The notes below the pieces were generated by a model that worked only from the letters and a program-made list of their open reading frames with translations, did no database searches and was not told the origin of the DNA. The position numbers and the translations under genes are program-made. Positions 51,896-59,219 of a stretch of DNA of 64,000 nucleotides are shown piece after piece. Position 1 is the first letter of the stretch, and each line of letters opens with the position of its first letter. The DNA is from Scleromatobacter sp039920745. GTDB taxonomy: Bacteria > Pseudomonadota > Gammaproteobacteria > Burkholderiales > Burkholderiaceae_C. Location: the NCBI GenBank assembly GCA_039920745.1, contig JBDSDD010000058.1:1-64000 (forward strand). Reading direction: 5' to 3'.

Positions 51896-52797
51896 GCTCC
51901 GTCCCCGTCCCGAATCCTGCCCCCGCGTCGGCCCAGTCGTCGCGCTGGCGCCAGTACTACGCGCTCACCAAGCCGCGCGTGGTGCAACTGATCGTGTTCT
52001 GCGCTGTCATCGGCATGTTCCTGGCCGTGCCGGGCTGGCCGCCGCTGGTGCCCACGCTGGCCGCCACTGCGGGCATCTGGCTGGTGGCCGCGGCCGCTGC
52101 CGCGTTCAACTGCCTGGTCGAGCAGCAGATCGACAAGCGCATGACGCGCACCGCCTGGCGCCCCACTGCCAAGGGCGAGCTCAGCAACACGCAGGCGCTG
52201 CTGTTCTCGATGGCGCTGTGCGGCGCCGGCGCCGCGCTGTTGCTGACCTGGGTCAACGCGATCACGCTGTGGCTGACGCTGGCCACCTTCATCGGCTACG
52301 CCGTGATCTACACGCTGATCCTCAAGCCGATGACGCCGCAGAACATCGTCATCGGCGGTGCGTCCGGCGCGATGCCACCGGTGCTGGGCTGGGCCGCGAT
52401 GACGGGCCACGCCGACGCCGACGCGTGGCTGCTGTGCCTGATCATCTTCCTGTGGACGCCGCCGCACTTCTGGGCGCTGGCGCTGTATCGCACCGAGGAC
52501 TACCGCAAGGCCGGCTTGCCCATGCTGCCGGTCACGCACGGCCCCGACTTCACCAAGCTGCACGTGTTCCTGTACACGCTGGTGCTGTTCGCCGGCACGC
52601 TGCTGCCCTTCGTCAGCGGGCTCAGCGGCTGGCTATACCTCGCCTGCGCCGTGGTGCTGGGCTTCATGTTCTCGGCGTACGCGTTCAAGCTCTGGCGCCA
52701 TTACAGCGACGACCTGGCCCGCCGCACCTTCCGCTTCTCGATCCTGTACCTGTCGCTGCTGTTCGCGGCGCTGCTGGTCGATCACTACATCCGCTGA
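51892..52797 (+). CDS. ctaB: Protoheme IX farnesyltransferase (heme O synthase)
   Basis: Attaches farnesyl to heme B, the step before CtaA. The 301-residue UbiA-family protein has about eight or nine helices. The prenyl-diphosphate motif is NCLVEQQIDKRMTRT near residue 75, and the second conserved region is LWTPPHFWALALYRTEDYRKAGLPMLP. It overlaps ctaA by four bases and the Sco gene by one. Both heme-A steps are thus encoded with the oxidase. Confidence 0.97.
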   Translation: MSSVPVPNPAPASAQSSRWRQYYALTKPRVVQLIVFCAVIGMFLAVPGWPPLVPTLAATAGIWLVAAAAAAFNCLVEQQIDKRMTRTAWRPTAKGELSNTQALLFSMALCGAGAALLLTWVNAITLWLTLATFIGYAVIYTLILKPMTPQNIVIGGASGAMPPVLGWAAMTGHADADAWLLCLIIFLWTPPHFWALALYRTEDYRKAGLPMLPVTHGPDFTKLHVFLYTLVLFAGTLLPFVSGLSGWLYLACAVVLGFMFSAYAFKLWRHYSDDLARRTFRFSILYLSLLFAALLVDHYIR

Positions 52798-53396
52798 TGA
52801 CGCCGCGTCGCTTTCTTGTTTCGCTGGCCGCCGTCGGCGTGCTGGCGCTGTCCGGCTGCGAGCGCGTCGCGCCGCACCACTACAACGGGATCGACCTGAC
52901 CGGTGCCGCGTACGCGCGCCAGCTGACCCTGCCTGACTTCGACGGCAAGCCGCGCACGCTGGCCGACTTCAAGGGCAAGGTCATCGCGATCTACTTCGGC
53001 TATACGCAGTGCCCCGACGCCTGCCCGACGACGCTCGTCGAGCTGGCGGCCGTGGCCAAGTCGCTGGGGCCGGACGCGGCGCGCCTGCAGGTCGTCTTCA
53101 TCACGGTCGACCCGGCGCGCGACACCGCCGCGCTGCTGAAGAACTACGTCACCAACTTCAACCCGACCTTCCTCGCGCTGCGCGGCGACGAGCAGCAGAC
53201 CAAGGCGACGGCCAGCGAGTTCAAGATCTTCTACGAGAAGGTGCCGGGAAAGACGGACGGCGCCTACACCATCGACCACATCTCGGGCGTCTACCTGCTC
53301 GACACGCAGGGCCACGTGCGCCTGTTCGAAAAGCAGAACATGGATCCCGCGCTGGTGACCGCCGACGTCAAGGCGCTGCTCGCCGACACGCCCTGA
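52797..53396 (+). CDS. Sco1/SenC-family copper chaperone lipoprotein
   Basis: Delivers copper to the CuA site of subunit II. The 199 residues begin with a lipoprotein signal whose lipobox is LSGC (Cys20), then a thioredoxin-like fold. The copper-binding CPDAC is at 72-76 in YFGYTQCPDACPT, and the ligand His is H161 in TIDHISGVYLLD. It is the last gene of the second oxidase transcript; its stop lies one base from the convergent sigma-factor stop. Confidence 0.95.
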   Translation: MTPRRFLVSLAAVGVLALSGCERVAPHHYNGIDLTGAAYARQLTLPDFDGKPRTLADFKGKVIAIYFGYTQCPDACPTTLVELAAVAKSLGPDAARLQVVFITVDPARDTAALLKNYVTNFNPTFLALRGDEQQTKATASEFKIFYEKVPGKTDGAYTIDHISGVYLLDTQGHVRLFEKQNMDPALVTADVKALLADTP

Positions 53397-53397
53397 T

Positions 53398-54663
53398 TCA
53401 GGAGCCGCCCTGCGCGGCGGCGAGCGCCGCGATCCGTTGCCGCTCCAACCAGTCGCGTAGACGGGGCTCCACGGTCAGCGCCAGCGCGCGTCCATAGGCG
53501 GTCGCCGCGTCGGCGGGTTCGTCCGCCATCGCCAGCAAGTGTGCCCGCGCGGCCCACCAGGGCTGGTGCGATGCGACGCGCTCCGGCGTCACGCGCTCGA
53601 GCAGGCGCAGGCCTGCGGGCGCGTCGCGCGCATGGGCGACGGCTACCGCGTGCGCGATGTGCGCGCCGACTGTCGGCGCCACTGACAGGAGTTGTTCGTA
53701 CAGCCGCGTGATGTCCGCCCACGGCACGTCGCCCGCCAGTCGCCCGTGGACGTGCGCCGACTGGATCGCGGCCTCGATCTGGTACGGCCCGGCTGAGCGG
53801 TGCGTCGCCGCCTGCATCAGCGCGGCGTTCGCGCGGGCGATCAACGCGTGATCCCAGCGCGCCGGATCCTGCTCGTGCAAGGGCTGGAACACCTCGCCTT
53901 GCGTGATTCGACGCGCCTCGCAATGCCAGAGCAGGGCGACCAGTCCGAGAGCTTCGGGCTCGTCGGGCAGGTGGGCCGCCACGAGTTCGGCGAGGAACAC
54001 CGCCTCGCCGGCGAGCTGGCCCGATCCCGCGTCGTCGGCCTGGCCCCAATGCAGCGTGTAGGCGCCGTAGATCGCTTCCAACACCGAGGCGAGACGCTCC
54101 GGGCGCTCCTGCGCTTCGGGTTCCTCGAAGCGCATGCCCGTCGCGCGGATCTTGGCCTTCGCACGCACGAGTCGCTTGGTCATCGTCTCGGGCTTGACCA
54201 GAAACGCGCTGGCGATCCGTGCGGCGTCCAGGCCCAGGACGGTCTGCAGCATCAATGCGCTGTGGACGCTGGCGTCGATCGCCGGATGGGCGCAGACGAA
54301 CAGCAGCCGCAGGCGCGCGTCGGGCAGCAGCGGGGTGTCCGGCGCGGGCGTGTCCTCGCCGGGCCACAGCACCGTGAGCGTCGGATCGTCGGCCTGGCGC
54401 TGGCGGCGTGCCGCCATCAGCAGGTTGCGATGCGCAGCGGTGCGCAGCCAGGCGTCGGGCGAGGCTGGCACGCCGTCGATCGGCCAGCGTTCCAGCGCTG
54501 TGGCGAAGGCGTCGGCGAGCGCGTCCTCGGCGGCTGCGACGTCGCGCCATTGCCAGGCCAGCCAGGCGAGCAGGCGGCCGTAGCTGTGCCGCGCCGCCGT
54601 CTCGGCGACGGAGGAGGCGTTGGCGGACGCCTGCACGTCCCCCGTCGCCGAGACGGTGGTCAC
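53398..54663 (-). CDS. ECF sigma factor with C-terminal extension (ECF42-like)
   Basis: A 421-residue extracytoplasmic-function sigma factor. Sigma2-like sequence (ARHSYGRLLAWLAWQWRDVAAAEDALADAFATALERWP) is followed by sigma4-like sequence (HSALMLQTVLGLDAARIASAFLVKPETMTKRLVRAKAKIR) and then a long helical C-terminal domain. This architecture, with a DGPF/YCII-family partner encoded just upstream, is the ECF42 type, in which no classical anti-sigma factor is found. The GTG at 54663 overlaps the partner's stop (GTGA). Confidence 0.88.
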   Translation of the reverse strand: MTTVSATGDVQASANASSVAETAARHSYGRLLAWLAWQWRDVAAAEDALADAFATALERWPIDGVPASPDAWLRTAAHRNLLMAARRQRQADDPTLTVLWPGEDTPAPDTPLLPDARLRLLFVCAHPAIDASVHSALMLQTVLGLDAARIASAFLVKPETMTKRLVRAKAKIRATGMRFEEPEAQERPERLASVLEAIYGAYTLHWGQADDAGSGQLAGEAVFLAELVAAHLPDEPEALGLVALLWHCEARRITQGEVFQPLHEQDPARWDHALIARANAALMQAATHRSAGPYQIEAAIQSAHVHGRLAGDVPWADITRLYEQLLSVAPTVGAHIAHAVAVAHARDAPAGLRLLERVTPERVASHQPWWAARAHLLAMADEPADAATAYGRALALTVEPRLRDWLERQRIAALAAAQGGS

Positions 54664-55022
54664 TTCGCTGGGGTTTGCATCGGGATCACGGGCCAGGCGA
54701 TCGTCCGGCCGAAGGCCGATCCCGGGCACCGTTCGGCCCATTTCAAGGCCTCGTCCAGCGACTCGACATCGATGACGACGTAGCCGCCCAGCATGTCCTT
54801 GGTGTCGGCGAACGGGCCGTCCTGCACCTGGCGCTTGCCGTCGCGCACGCTGACCGCGGTCGGGTTGAAGGCGTCGAGGCGGTTGCCGCCGCGCAGCACG
54901 CTGGCGGCAGCCATCGCCTCCATGTAGAGCTTCCAGGCCTGCATGCCCGGGATGCCGCGCACGGGATCGGCGTTGATCTCGAAGATCTCGGCGGGTTGAT
55001 GGAAAGTGAGGACGAATTCCAT
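54660..55022 (-). CDS. DGPF/YCII-family protein partnered with the ECF sigma factor
   Basis: A 120-residue YCII-related protein containing the name-giving DGPF motif in RQVQDGPFADTKDMLGGYVVIDVESLDEALKWAERCP. DGPF proteins are typical targets and neighbours of ECF42 sigma factors; their chemistry is unknown. Of two in-frame ATGs, the one at 55022 is chosen because AGGAG lies six bases before it but directly abuts the ATG at 55028. It is translationally coupled to the sigma gene. Confidence 0.88.
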   Translation of the reverse strand: MEFVLTFHQPAEIFEINADPVRGIPGMQAWKLYMEAMAAASVLRGGNRLDAFNPTAVSVRDGKRQVQDGPFADTKDMLGGYVVIDVESLDEALKWAERCPGSAFGRTIAWPVIPMQTPAK

Positions 55023-55152
55023 GAGCATCTCCTGCGCCGTCGCGGCGCGTACGGCGCAGCACCGCGCTGCACCTGAGCATAGATGCGCGAGCAGAGGGCG
55101 AACGGACAGCGCCGGAAAAATTCGAAGTGGTCTCCGGCTGGGGTCTCCAGCT

Positions 55153-55255
55153 GGGGTCAGGACTTGAATCTCGCGGGGTCAGGCCTCGAGTCTCGCACGA
55201 CGGGCGTGACTTCGAATGACGATGCCTTGGCGTGCAAGATTCAAGACCTGACCCC
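55153..55255. repeat. REP-like triple element: two direct and one inverted copy
   Basis: Copy 1 (55153-55174) reads GGGGTCAGGACTTGAATC plus TCGC. Copy 2 (55175-55196) follows without a gap: GGGGTCAGGCCTCGAGTC plus TCGC. Copy 3 (55234-55255) is inverted; its complement is GGGGTCAGGTCTTGAATC plus TTGC. Copies 1 and 3 differ at two of 22 positions. The whole can fold into a long hairpin. Similar GGGGTCAGG-type ends accompany REP/RAYT elements in other bacteria, but no RAYT transposase is in the window. Confidence 0.65.
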
Positions 55256-55281
55256 GCTGGGAGGGCGCCGGCGCGGCTGCC

Positions 55282-55310
55282 AAATGCAAACCGGACGCCG
55301 AAGCGTCCGG
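55282..55310 (-). terminator. Rho-independent terminator of rpoH
   Basis: Read on the minus strand: CCGGACGC, a TTCG tetraloop, GCGTCCGG, then TTTGCATTT. The 8-bp perfect GC stem with a UUCG loop and T-rich tail lies 21 bases after the rpoH stop. Confidence 0.75.
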
Positions 55311-55330
55311 TTCTTGGGAACAGCAGGGGC

Positions 55331-56257
55331 TCAGACCCGCTGCGGCTCGAGCGTCTTGCGCATCTTCTTCAGCGCGGCCACTTCGATCTGGCGGATGCGC
55401 TCGGCGCTGACGCCGTATTCGGCGGCCAGTTCGTGCAGCGTCATGCCGCCGGAGCTGTCGTCGTTGACCTTCAGGTAGCGTTCCTCGACGATGCGGCGGC
55501 TGCGCGGATCCAGTGTCTCGAGCGCTTCACCGATGCCGGCGCCGGCCAGGCGGTCGTGCGCGGCGTTCTCGATGACGCGGGTGGGCTCGTCACGGTCGTC
55601 GGCCAGGTAGGCGATCGGCGCGTAGGCTTCCTCGCCGTCGTCGTTCTGCGCTTCCATGGCGACGTCGCCGCCGGACATGCGCGTCTCCATCTCCAGCACT
55701 TCTTCCGGCTTGACGTTGAGGTCACGCGCGACGCGCTCCACCTGCGCACGCGTGAGCGTGTTGCGGTGCACGTCGGAGTCAGCGGCCTCTTCCTTCAGCT
55801 TGGCCTTCATCGAGCGCAGGTTGAAGAACAGCTTGCGCTGGGACTTGGTCGTCGCGACCTTGACCATGCGCCAGTTCTTCAGGATGTACTCATGGATCTC
55901 GGCCTTGATCCAGTGCATCGCGTAGCTGACGAGGCGCGCGCCCTGGTTCGGGTCGAAGCGCTTGACCGCCTTCATCAGGCCGATGTTGCCTTCCTGGATC
56001 AGGTCGCCGTGCGGCAGCCCATACCCGAGGTACTGGCGCGAGACGGAGACGACGAGACGCAGGTGCGACATCACGAGCGCGCTGGCGGCCTTCAGGTCGC
56101 CGGTGTCGCGCAGCTGGGTCGCCAGGCGCGTCTCTTCCTCCTGCGTCAGCAGCGGCAGACGGTTGATGGACGAGATGTAGGCGTCGAGGTTGCCCAGCGG
56201 GGGAACCAGGCTCCACGGATCACGGACGGACAGTGCGTTGGCTTGGGTGGTGGTCAT
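55331..56257 (-). CDS. rpoH: Heat-shock sigma factor RpoH (sigma32)
   Basis: Directs RNA polymerase to heat-shock promoters. The 308 residues have sigma region 2 (NLDAYISSINRLPLLTQEEETRLA; GDLIQEGNIGLMKAVKRFDPNQGARLVSYAMHWIKAEIHEYILKNWR). The RpoH-specific box SQRKLFFNLR follows, and then region 4 with the helix-turn-helix LHELAAEYGVSAERIRQIEVAALKKMRKTL. The ATG at 56257 is chosen; the frame remains open to 56407, but that extension would read through the CIRCE operator. HrcA control is suggested by the CIRCE element 44-70 bases upstream. Confidence 0.96.
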   Translation of the reverse strand: MTTTQANALSVRDPWSLVPPLGNLDAYISSINRLPLLTQEEETRLATQLRDTGDLKAASALVMSHLRLVVSVSRQYLGYGLPHGDLIQEGNIGLMKAVKRFDPNQGARLVSYAMHWIKAEIHEYILKNWRMVKVATTKSQRKLFFNLRSMKAKLKEEAADSDVHRNTLTRAQVERVARDLNVKPEEVLEMETRMSGGDVAMEAQNDDGEEAYAPIAYLADDRDEPTRVIENAAHDRLAGAGIGEALETLDPRSRRIVEERYLKVNDDSSGGMTLHELAAEYGVSAERIRQIEVAALKKMRKTLEPQRV

Positions 56258-56584
56258 GTGCTCAGTCTGATCGGGGTTCGATCGTTCGGTCCCACGAATA
56301 TTAGCACTCTCCGAGGAGGAGTGCTGATCCACATTGCTGGGCAGGTATATCCCCAAGTCATCCATGATCAGGAGCCTATATTGAGAGTGAGCACAAACAA
56401 TCAACAAATAACGTATCGCTCACTACAAAAACTTTACGTTCCTGACCGGACAAGGCATGAACCTGGAATTCGTGGACGACATGGCGCGGCCGCAACACTT
56501 CCCCGCGCGCCGAGATCGCTACCATGTCCTACACGACGTGGCCTTCATGTTGAGCTACGCTATCGATCCTTCAAGGGGTTACGA
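56258..56584. other. Divergent regulatory gap between rpoH and the stressosome operon
   Basis: 327 bases holding the CIRCE element (56301-56327), an AT-rich stretch at about 56370-56440 (with AACAATCAACAAATAA and CAAAAACTTTACG) suited to two divergent promoters, and a 43-codon ORF (56457-56588) running into rsbR. No convincing sigma70 or sigma32 hexamer pair was identified by eye. Confidence 0.6.
56301..56327. promoter_or_regulatory. CIRCE operator (HrcA-binding site) upstream of rpoH
   Basis: TTAGCACTC, nine bases, then GAGTGCTGA. This matches the CIRCE consensus TTAGCACTC-N9-GAGTGCTAA at 17 of 18 arm positions with exact spacing. It lies 44-70 bases upstream of the rpoH ATG. HrcA, a repressor, would couple sigma32 synthesis to GroE-dependent HrcA activity. 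The divergent rsbR operon starts about 260 bases on the other side. Confidence 0.9.
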
Positions 56585-56588
56585 ATGA
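56457..56588 (+). CDS. Possible 43-residue ORF coupled to rsbR
   Basis: ATG at 56457 (MNLEFVDDMARPQHFPARRD, then a His/Tyr-containing C-terminal half) with a TGA that overlaps the rsbR ATG (ATGA). About 72 percent of third positions are G or C by count, well above the AT-rich sequence before it. A weak AAGG precedes the start. No family is recognised; it could be a leader peptide, a small stressosome component, or chance. Confidence 0.35.
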   Translation: MNLEFVDDMARPQHFPARRDRYHVLHDVAFMLSYAIDPSRGYE

Positions 56589-57430
56589 AACAAGAAAACG
56601 CTGTCTTCGATCAGGTTCTGAAGGCGTCGCCCGAGGAATTCATCAGGTCATGGACGGCGGAGGTCGCCATCTCCGGCACCTCGGCGAGCACCGGCGTGAA
56701 CGATGCGCGCGAGCTGTTCGCCGCCATCGCGTCCGCCATCGCGGCCGATGCCAAGCTTGACGATCTGAACGACGCGCCGTGGGGCCGGACCCGGTCCGTG
56801 CTCGCCGCCTTGTCGCAGTCGCGCGCCGCCCAAGGCGCCAGCGCCGGAGAAACCAGCGGCTTCGTGATGTCCATCAAGAAGCCGTTGTTCGCGGGACTGC
56901 AGCGGCAACTCGCCGCGGATCCAAAGGCGGCGTTCGACGCGGCCTGGACGGCCTCGACGCTGGTCGACAAGCTCGCCCAATTCACCGCCACCACCTACCA
57001 GCGTTCGCGCGAGGAAGTGATCCAGCGCCAGCAACAGGAGCTGCTCGAGCTTTCGACCCCCGTCGTGAAGCTGTGGGAAGGCGTGTTGGCGGTGCCGATG
57101 ATCGGCACCCTGGACTCCAGCCGCACGCAACTGGTGATGGAATCGCTGCTGACGCGCATCGTCGAGACCGGCTCCGAGCTGGCGATCATCGACATCACCG
57201 GCGTTCCGACCGTCGACACGCTCGTCGCGCAGCATCTGCTCAAGACGGTCACGGCCATCCGCCTGATGGGCGCAGACTGCATCATCAGTGGCATCCGGCC
57301 GCAGATCGCCCAGACCATCGTGCACCTCGGCATCGACCTGCAAGGCATCGTCACCAAGGCGACGCTGGCCGACGCGCTGCAACTGGCGATGAAGAAGGCC
57401 GGTTTCGTCATCACCCGCAACAAGGTCTGA
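56585..57430 (+). CDS. rsbR: Stressosome scaffold/sensor protein (RsbR-like)
   Basis: Sensory subunit of a stressosome. The 281 residues comprise a variable helical N-terminal sensor (about 1-150) and a C-terminal STAS domain (about 165-275). The conserved phospho-loop is IIDITGVPTVDTLVAQHLL, followed by IISGIRPQIAQTIVHLGIDLQGI. The sensor is not homologous by eye to a known ligand-binding fold; in Bacillus it is globin-like without heme. It is the first recognised gene of the rsbR-rsbS-rsbT-phosphatase operon. AGGGG lies about nine bases before the ATG. Confidence 0.9.
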   Translation: MKQENAVFDQVLKASPEEFIRSWTAEVAISGTSASTGVNDARELFAAIASAIAADAKLDDLNDAPWGRTRSVLAALSQSRAAQGASAGETSGFVMSIKKPLFAGLQRQLAADPKAAFDAAWTASTLVDKLAQFTATTYQRSREEVIQRQQQELLELSTPVVKLWEGVLAVPMIGTLDSSRTQLVMESLLTRIVETGSELAIIDITGVPTVDTLVAQHLLKTVTAIRLMGADCIISGIRPQIAQTIVHLGIDLQGIVTKATLADALQLAMKKAGFVITRNKV

Positions 57431-57440
57431 AGCGTCCACC

Positions 57441-57809
57441 ATGGAACGCATTCCTATCCTGAAGATGGGCAAGGCCCTGCTGGTGACCATCCAGGTCGAC
57501 CTGCAGGATCAGGTGGCGCTTGCGCTGCAAGACGACCTGTCGGCGCAGATCGAGCGCAGCGGCGCCACCGGCGTCCTGATCGACATCTCCGCACTCGAGA
57601 TCGTCGACTCGTTCGTCGGCCGCATGCTGGCCAGCATCTCCGGCATCGCCAGCGTGCTCGACGCCACGACGGTCGTCGTCGGCATGCAGCCCGCGGTGGC
57701 CATCACCCTGGTCGAACTCGGCTTGTCGCTCGAAGGCGTACGCACTGCGCTGAACGTCGAGCGTGGCATGGCCATGCTGGCCGCCGACGATCGGAATCAA
57801 ATTGTCTGA
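57441..57809 (+). CDS. rsbS: Stressosome STAS scaffold protein (RsbS-like)
   Basis: A single-domain STAS protein of 122 residues that builds the stressosome core with RsbR and binds RsbT. It has the RsbS-type signature RIPILKMGKALLVTIQVDLQD and the phospho-loop GVLIDISALEIVDSFVGRML, in which S50 is the expected RsbT phosphorylation site. It starts ten bases after rsbR and overlaps the rsbT start by eight bases. Confidence 0.92.
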   Translation: MERIPILKMGKALLVTIQVDLQDQVALALQDDLSAQIERSGATGVLIDISALEIVDSFVGRMLASISGIASVLDATTVVVGMQPAVAITLVELGLSLEGVRTALNVERGMAMLAADDRNQIV

Positions 57810-58206
57810 ACCGACCACCGGCTCGATGATGCTGCTCGGCGAGCGCGACATCGTGATGTGCCGGCAATTGGTGCGCAAGCTGACGCAGCAGATCAAGTTC
57901 ACGCTGGTCGACCAGACCAAGATGATCACGGCCGCCAGCGAACTCTCGCGCAACACGGTGGTCTACGGCGGCGGCGGCGAGATGCGCTGGGACATCGTCC
58001 AGCAAGGCATCAAGACGGGCCTGCGGCTGGCGTTCGAGGACAAGGGGCCCGGCATCCCCGACATCGACCTCGCGTTGACCGACGGCTGGACGTCAGGCTC
58101 CGGCATGGGCGTCGGGCTGTCGGGCAGCCGGCGCCTGGTCAACGATTTCGAGCTCCACACCGTCGTCGGCGAAGGCACCCGCGTCACCGTCACGCGCTGG
58201 AAGTAG
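57802..58206 (+). CDS. rsbT: Stressosome serine/threonine kinase (RsbT-like)
   Basis: A GHKL-type protein kinase expected to phosphorylate RsbS and RsbR and then leave the stressosome. With the TTG at 57802 it has 134 residues, the usual RsbT length. ATP-site elements are the N-box ASELSRNTVVYGG, then FEDKGPGIPDIDLALTDGW and SGSGMGVGLSGSRRL. An ATG at 57826 would lose only eight residues. It is four bases from the next gene. Confidence 0.9.
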   Translation: MSEPTTGSMMLLGERDIVMCRQLVRKLTQQIKFTLVDQTKMITAASELSRNTVVYGGGGEMRWDIVQQGIKTGLRLAFEDKGPGIPDIDLALTDGWTSGSGMGVGLSGSRRLVNDFELHTVVGEGTRVTVTRWK

Positions 58207-58210
58207 CCGC

Positions 58211-59218
58211 GTGATCCCGCACCTCGACATCCAGGTCTCGGAGCAGACGCAGGTCGGCGAGGCGCGTCGCGCCGCGTCGCGCCTGGCCACCGACCACGAG
58301 CTCGACGAGACCGCGGTCGGCCGCATCGCCATCATCGTCACCGAGCTCGGCAACAACCTGTGGCGCCACGCCACCCGAGGCAGGCTGCTGATCGGCTGCC
58401 GCAAGTCGATCGAGGGTTGCCAGCTCGAGGTGATCGCGATCGACAGCGGCCCGGGGATGGACGTCGCGCGTTGCCTGCGCGACGGCTACAGCAGCGGCGG
58501 GACGCCGGGCACCGGCCTCGGTGCCATCCAACGGTTGTCCACCGACTTTTCCGTGTTCTCCGCGCCCGACAAGGGCACCGTCATCCTGTCGCGGTCGTGG
58601 GTGCCATCGCGCGCGGCGCCGGGTGCCGTCTCCCCGCGCGTGCGTTTTGCGCATGCGGGGATCTGCCTGGCCGCGCCAGGTGAAATCGTCAGCGGCGACG
58701 CGTGGGACATCCGAATCGAGGACGGCACGGCGACGGTGGTGGTTGCCGACGGCCTGGGCCACGGTCTCGGGGCGAACGACGCCGCGGCCGAGATGCTCAA
58801 GGTCTTCGCGACGGCGCGGGGCTCGCCCAGCGCGATCCTCGAGCGCGCGCACCCGCTCATGCGCGGCACGCGCGGGGCGGCGGTGTCGATCGCCGAGGTG
58901 AATGCCCGCGCCGGCACGGTGACTTACGCCGGCGCCGGCAACATCTCGGGACGCCTGATCTCGGGCATCGAGGATCGATCCCTGATGTCGCAGCACGGCA
59001 CGCTGGGCGTGCAGATCCGCAAGCTCCAGGACATCAGTTACCCGTGGCCCGATCATTCGCTGGTCGTGCTGCATTCCGACGGGCTGGCCACGCGCTGGAA
59101 CCTGAAGGACGTCGGCGGCCTGCTCCAATGCGATCCAGCCGTCATCGCCGGCTGGCTCCTGCGCGACTTCACGCGCGGGCATGACGACGTCACCGTCGTC
59201 GTGCTCAAGCGAGACTGA
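58211..59218 (+). CDS. Fused ATPase-PP2C phosphatase of the stressosome operon (RsbX-like)
   Basis: A 335-residue fusion. Residues 1-135 are a second GHKL/RsbW-type ATP-binding domain (TELGNNLWRHATRG, IDSGPGMDV, SSGGTPGTGLGAIQRL). Residues 145-335 are a SpoIIE/RsbX-type PP2C phosphatase (VVADGLGHGLGANDAAAEM, LVVLHSDGLATRW, GHDDVTVVVL). In Bacillus the reset phosphatase RsbX lacks the kinase-like half. The fusion suggests one protein that can bind STAS partners and dephosphorylate them. The start is a GTG at 58211. Confidence 0.88.
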   Translation: MIPHLDIQVSEQTQVGEARRAASRLATDHELDETAVGRIAIIVTELGNNLWRHATRGRLLIGCRKSIEGCQLEVIAIDSGPGMDVARCLRDGYSSGGTPGTGLGAIQRLSTDFSVFSAPDKGTVILSRSWVPSRAAPGAVSPRVRFAHAGICLAAPGEIVSGDAWDIRIEDGTATVVVADGLGHGLGANDAAAEMLKVFATARGSPSAILERAHPLMRGTRGAAVSIAEVNARAGTVTYAGAGNISGRLISGIEDRSLMSQHGTLGVQIRKLQDISYPWPDHSLVVLHSDGLATRWNLKDVGGLLQCDPAVIAGWLLRDFTRGHDDVTVVVLKRD

Positions 59219-59219
59219 G

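Larger units (their letters stand above)
55023..55330. other. 308-base non-coding gap with a REP-like element and the rpoH terminator
   Basis: Lies between two minus-strand genes. It contains three copies of a 22-base element (55153-55255) and, nearer rpoH, a hairpin terminator (55282-55310). Just upstream of the repeats, GGTCTCCGGCTGG and GGTCTCCAGCTGG form a short tandem pair (about 55130-55155). No protein-coding signal was recognised on either strand. The promoter of the DGPF-sigma operon must lie at the left end of this gap. Confidence 0.6.

Noticed and set aside
56258..56407. Upstream extension of rpoH in frame
   Set aside because: It would place the CIRCE operator inside the coding sequence and adds residues not seen in RpoH; the ATG at 56257 gives the family length.
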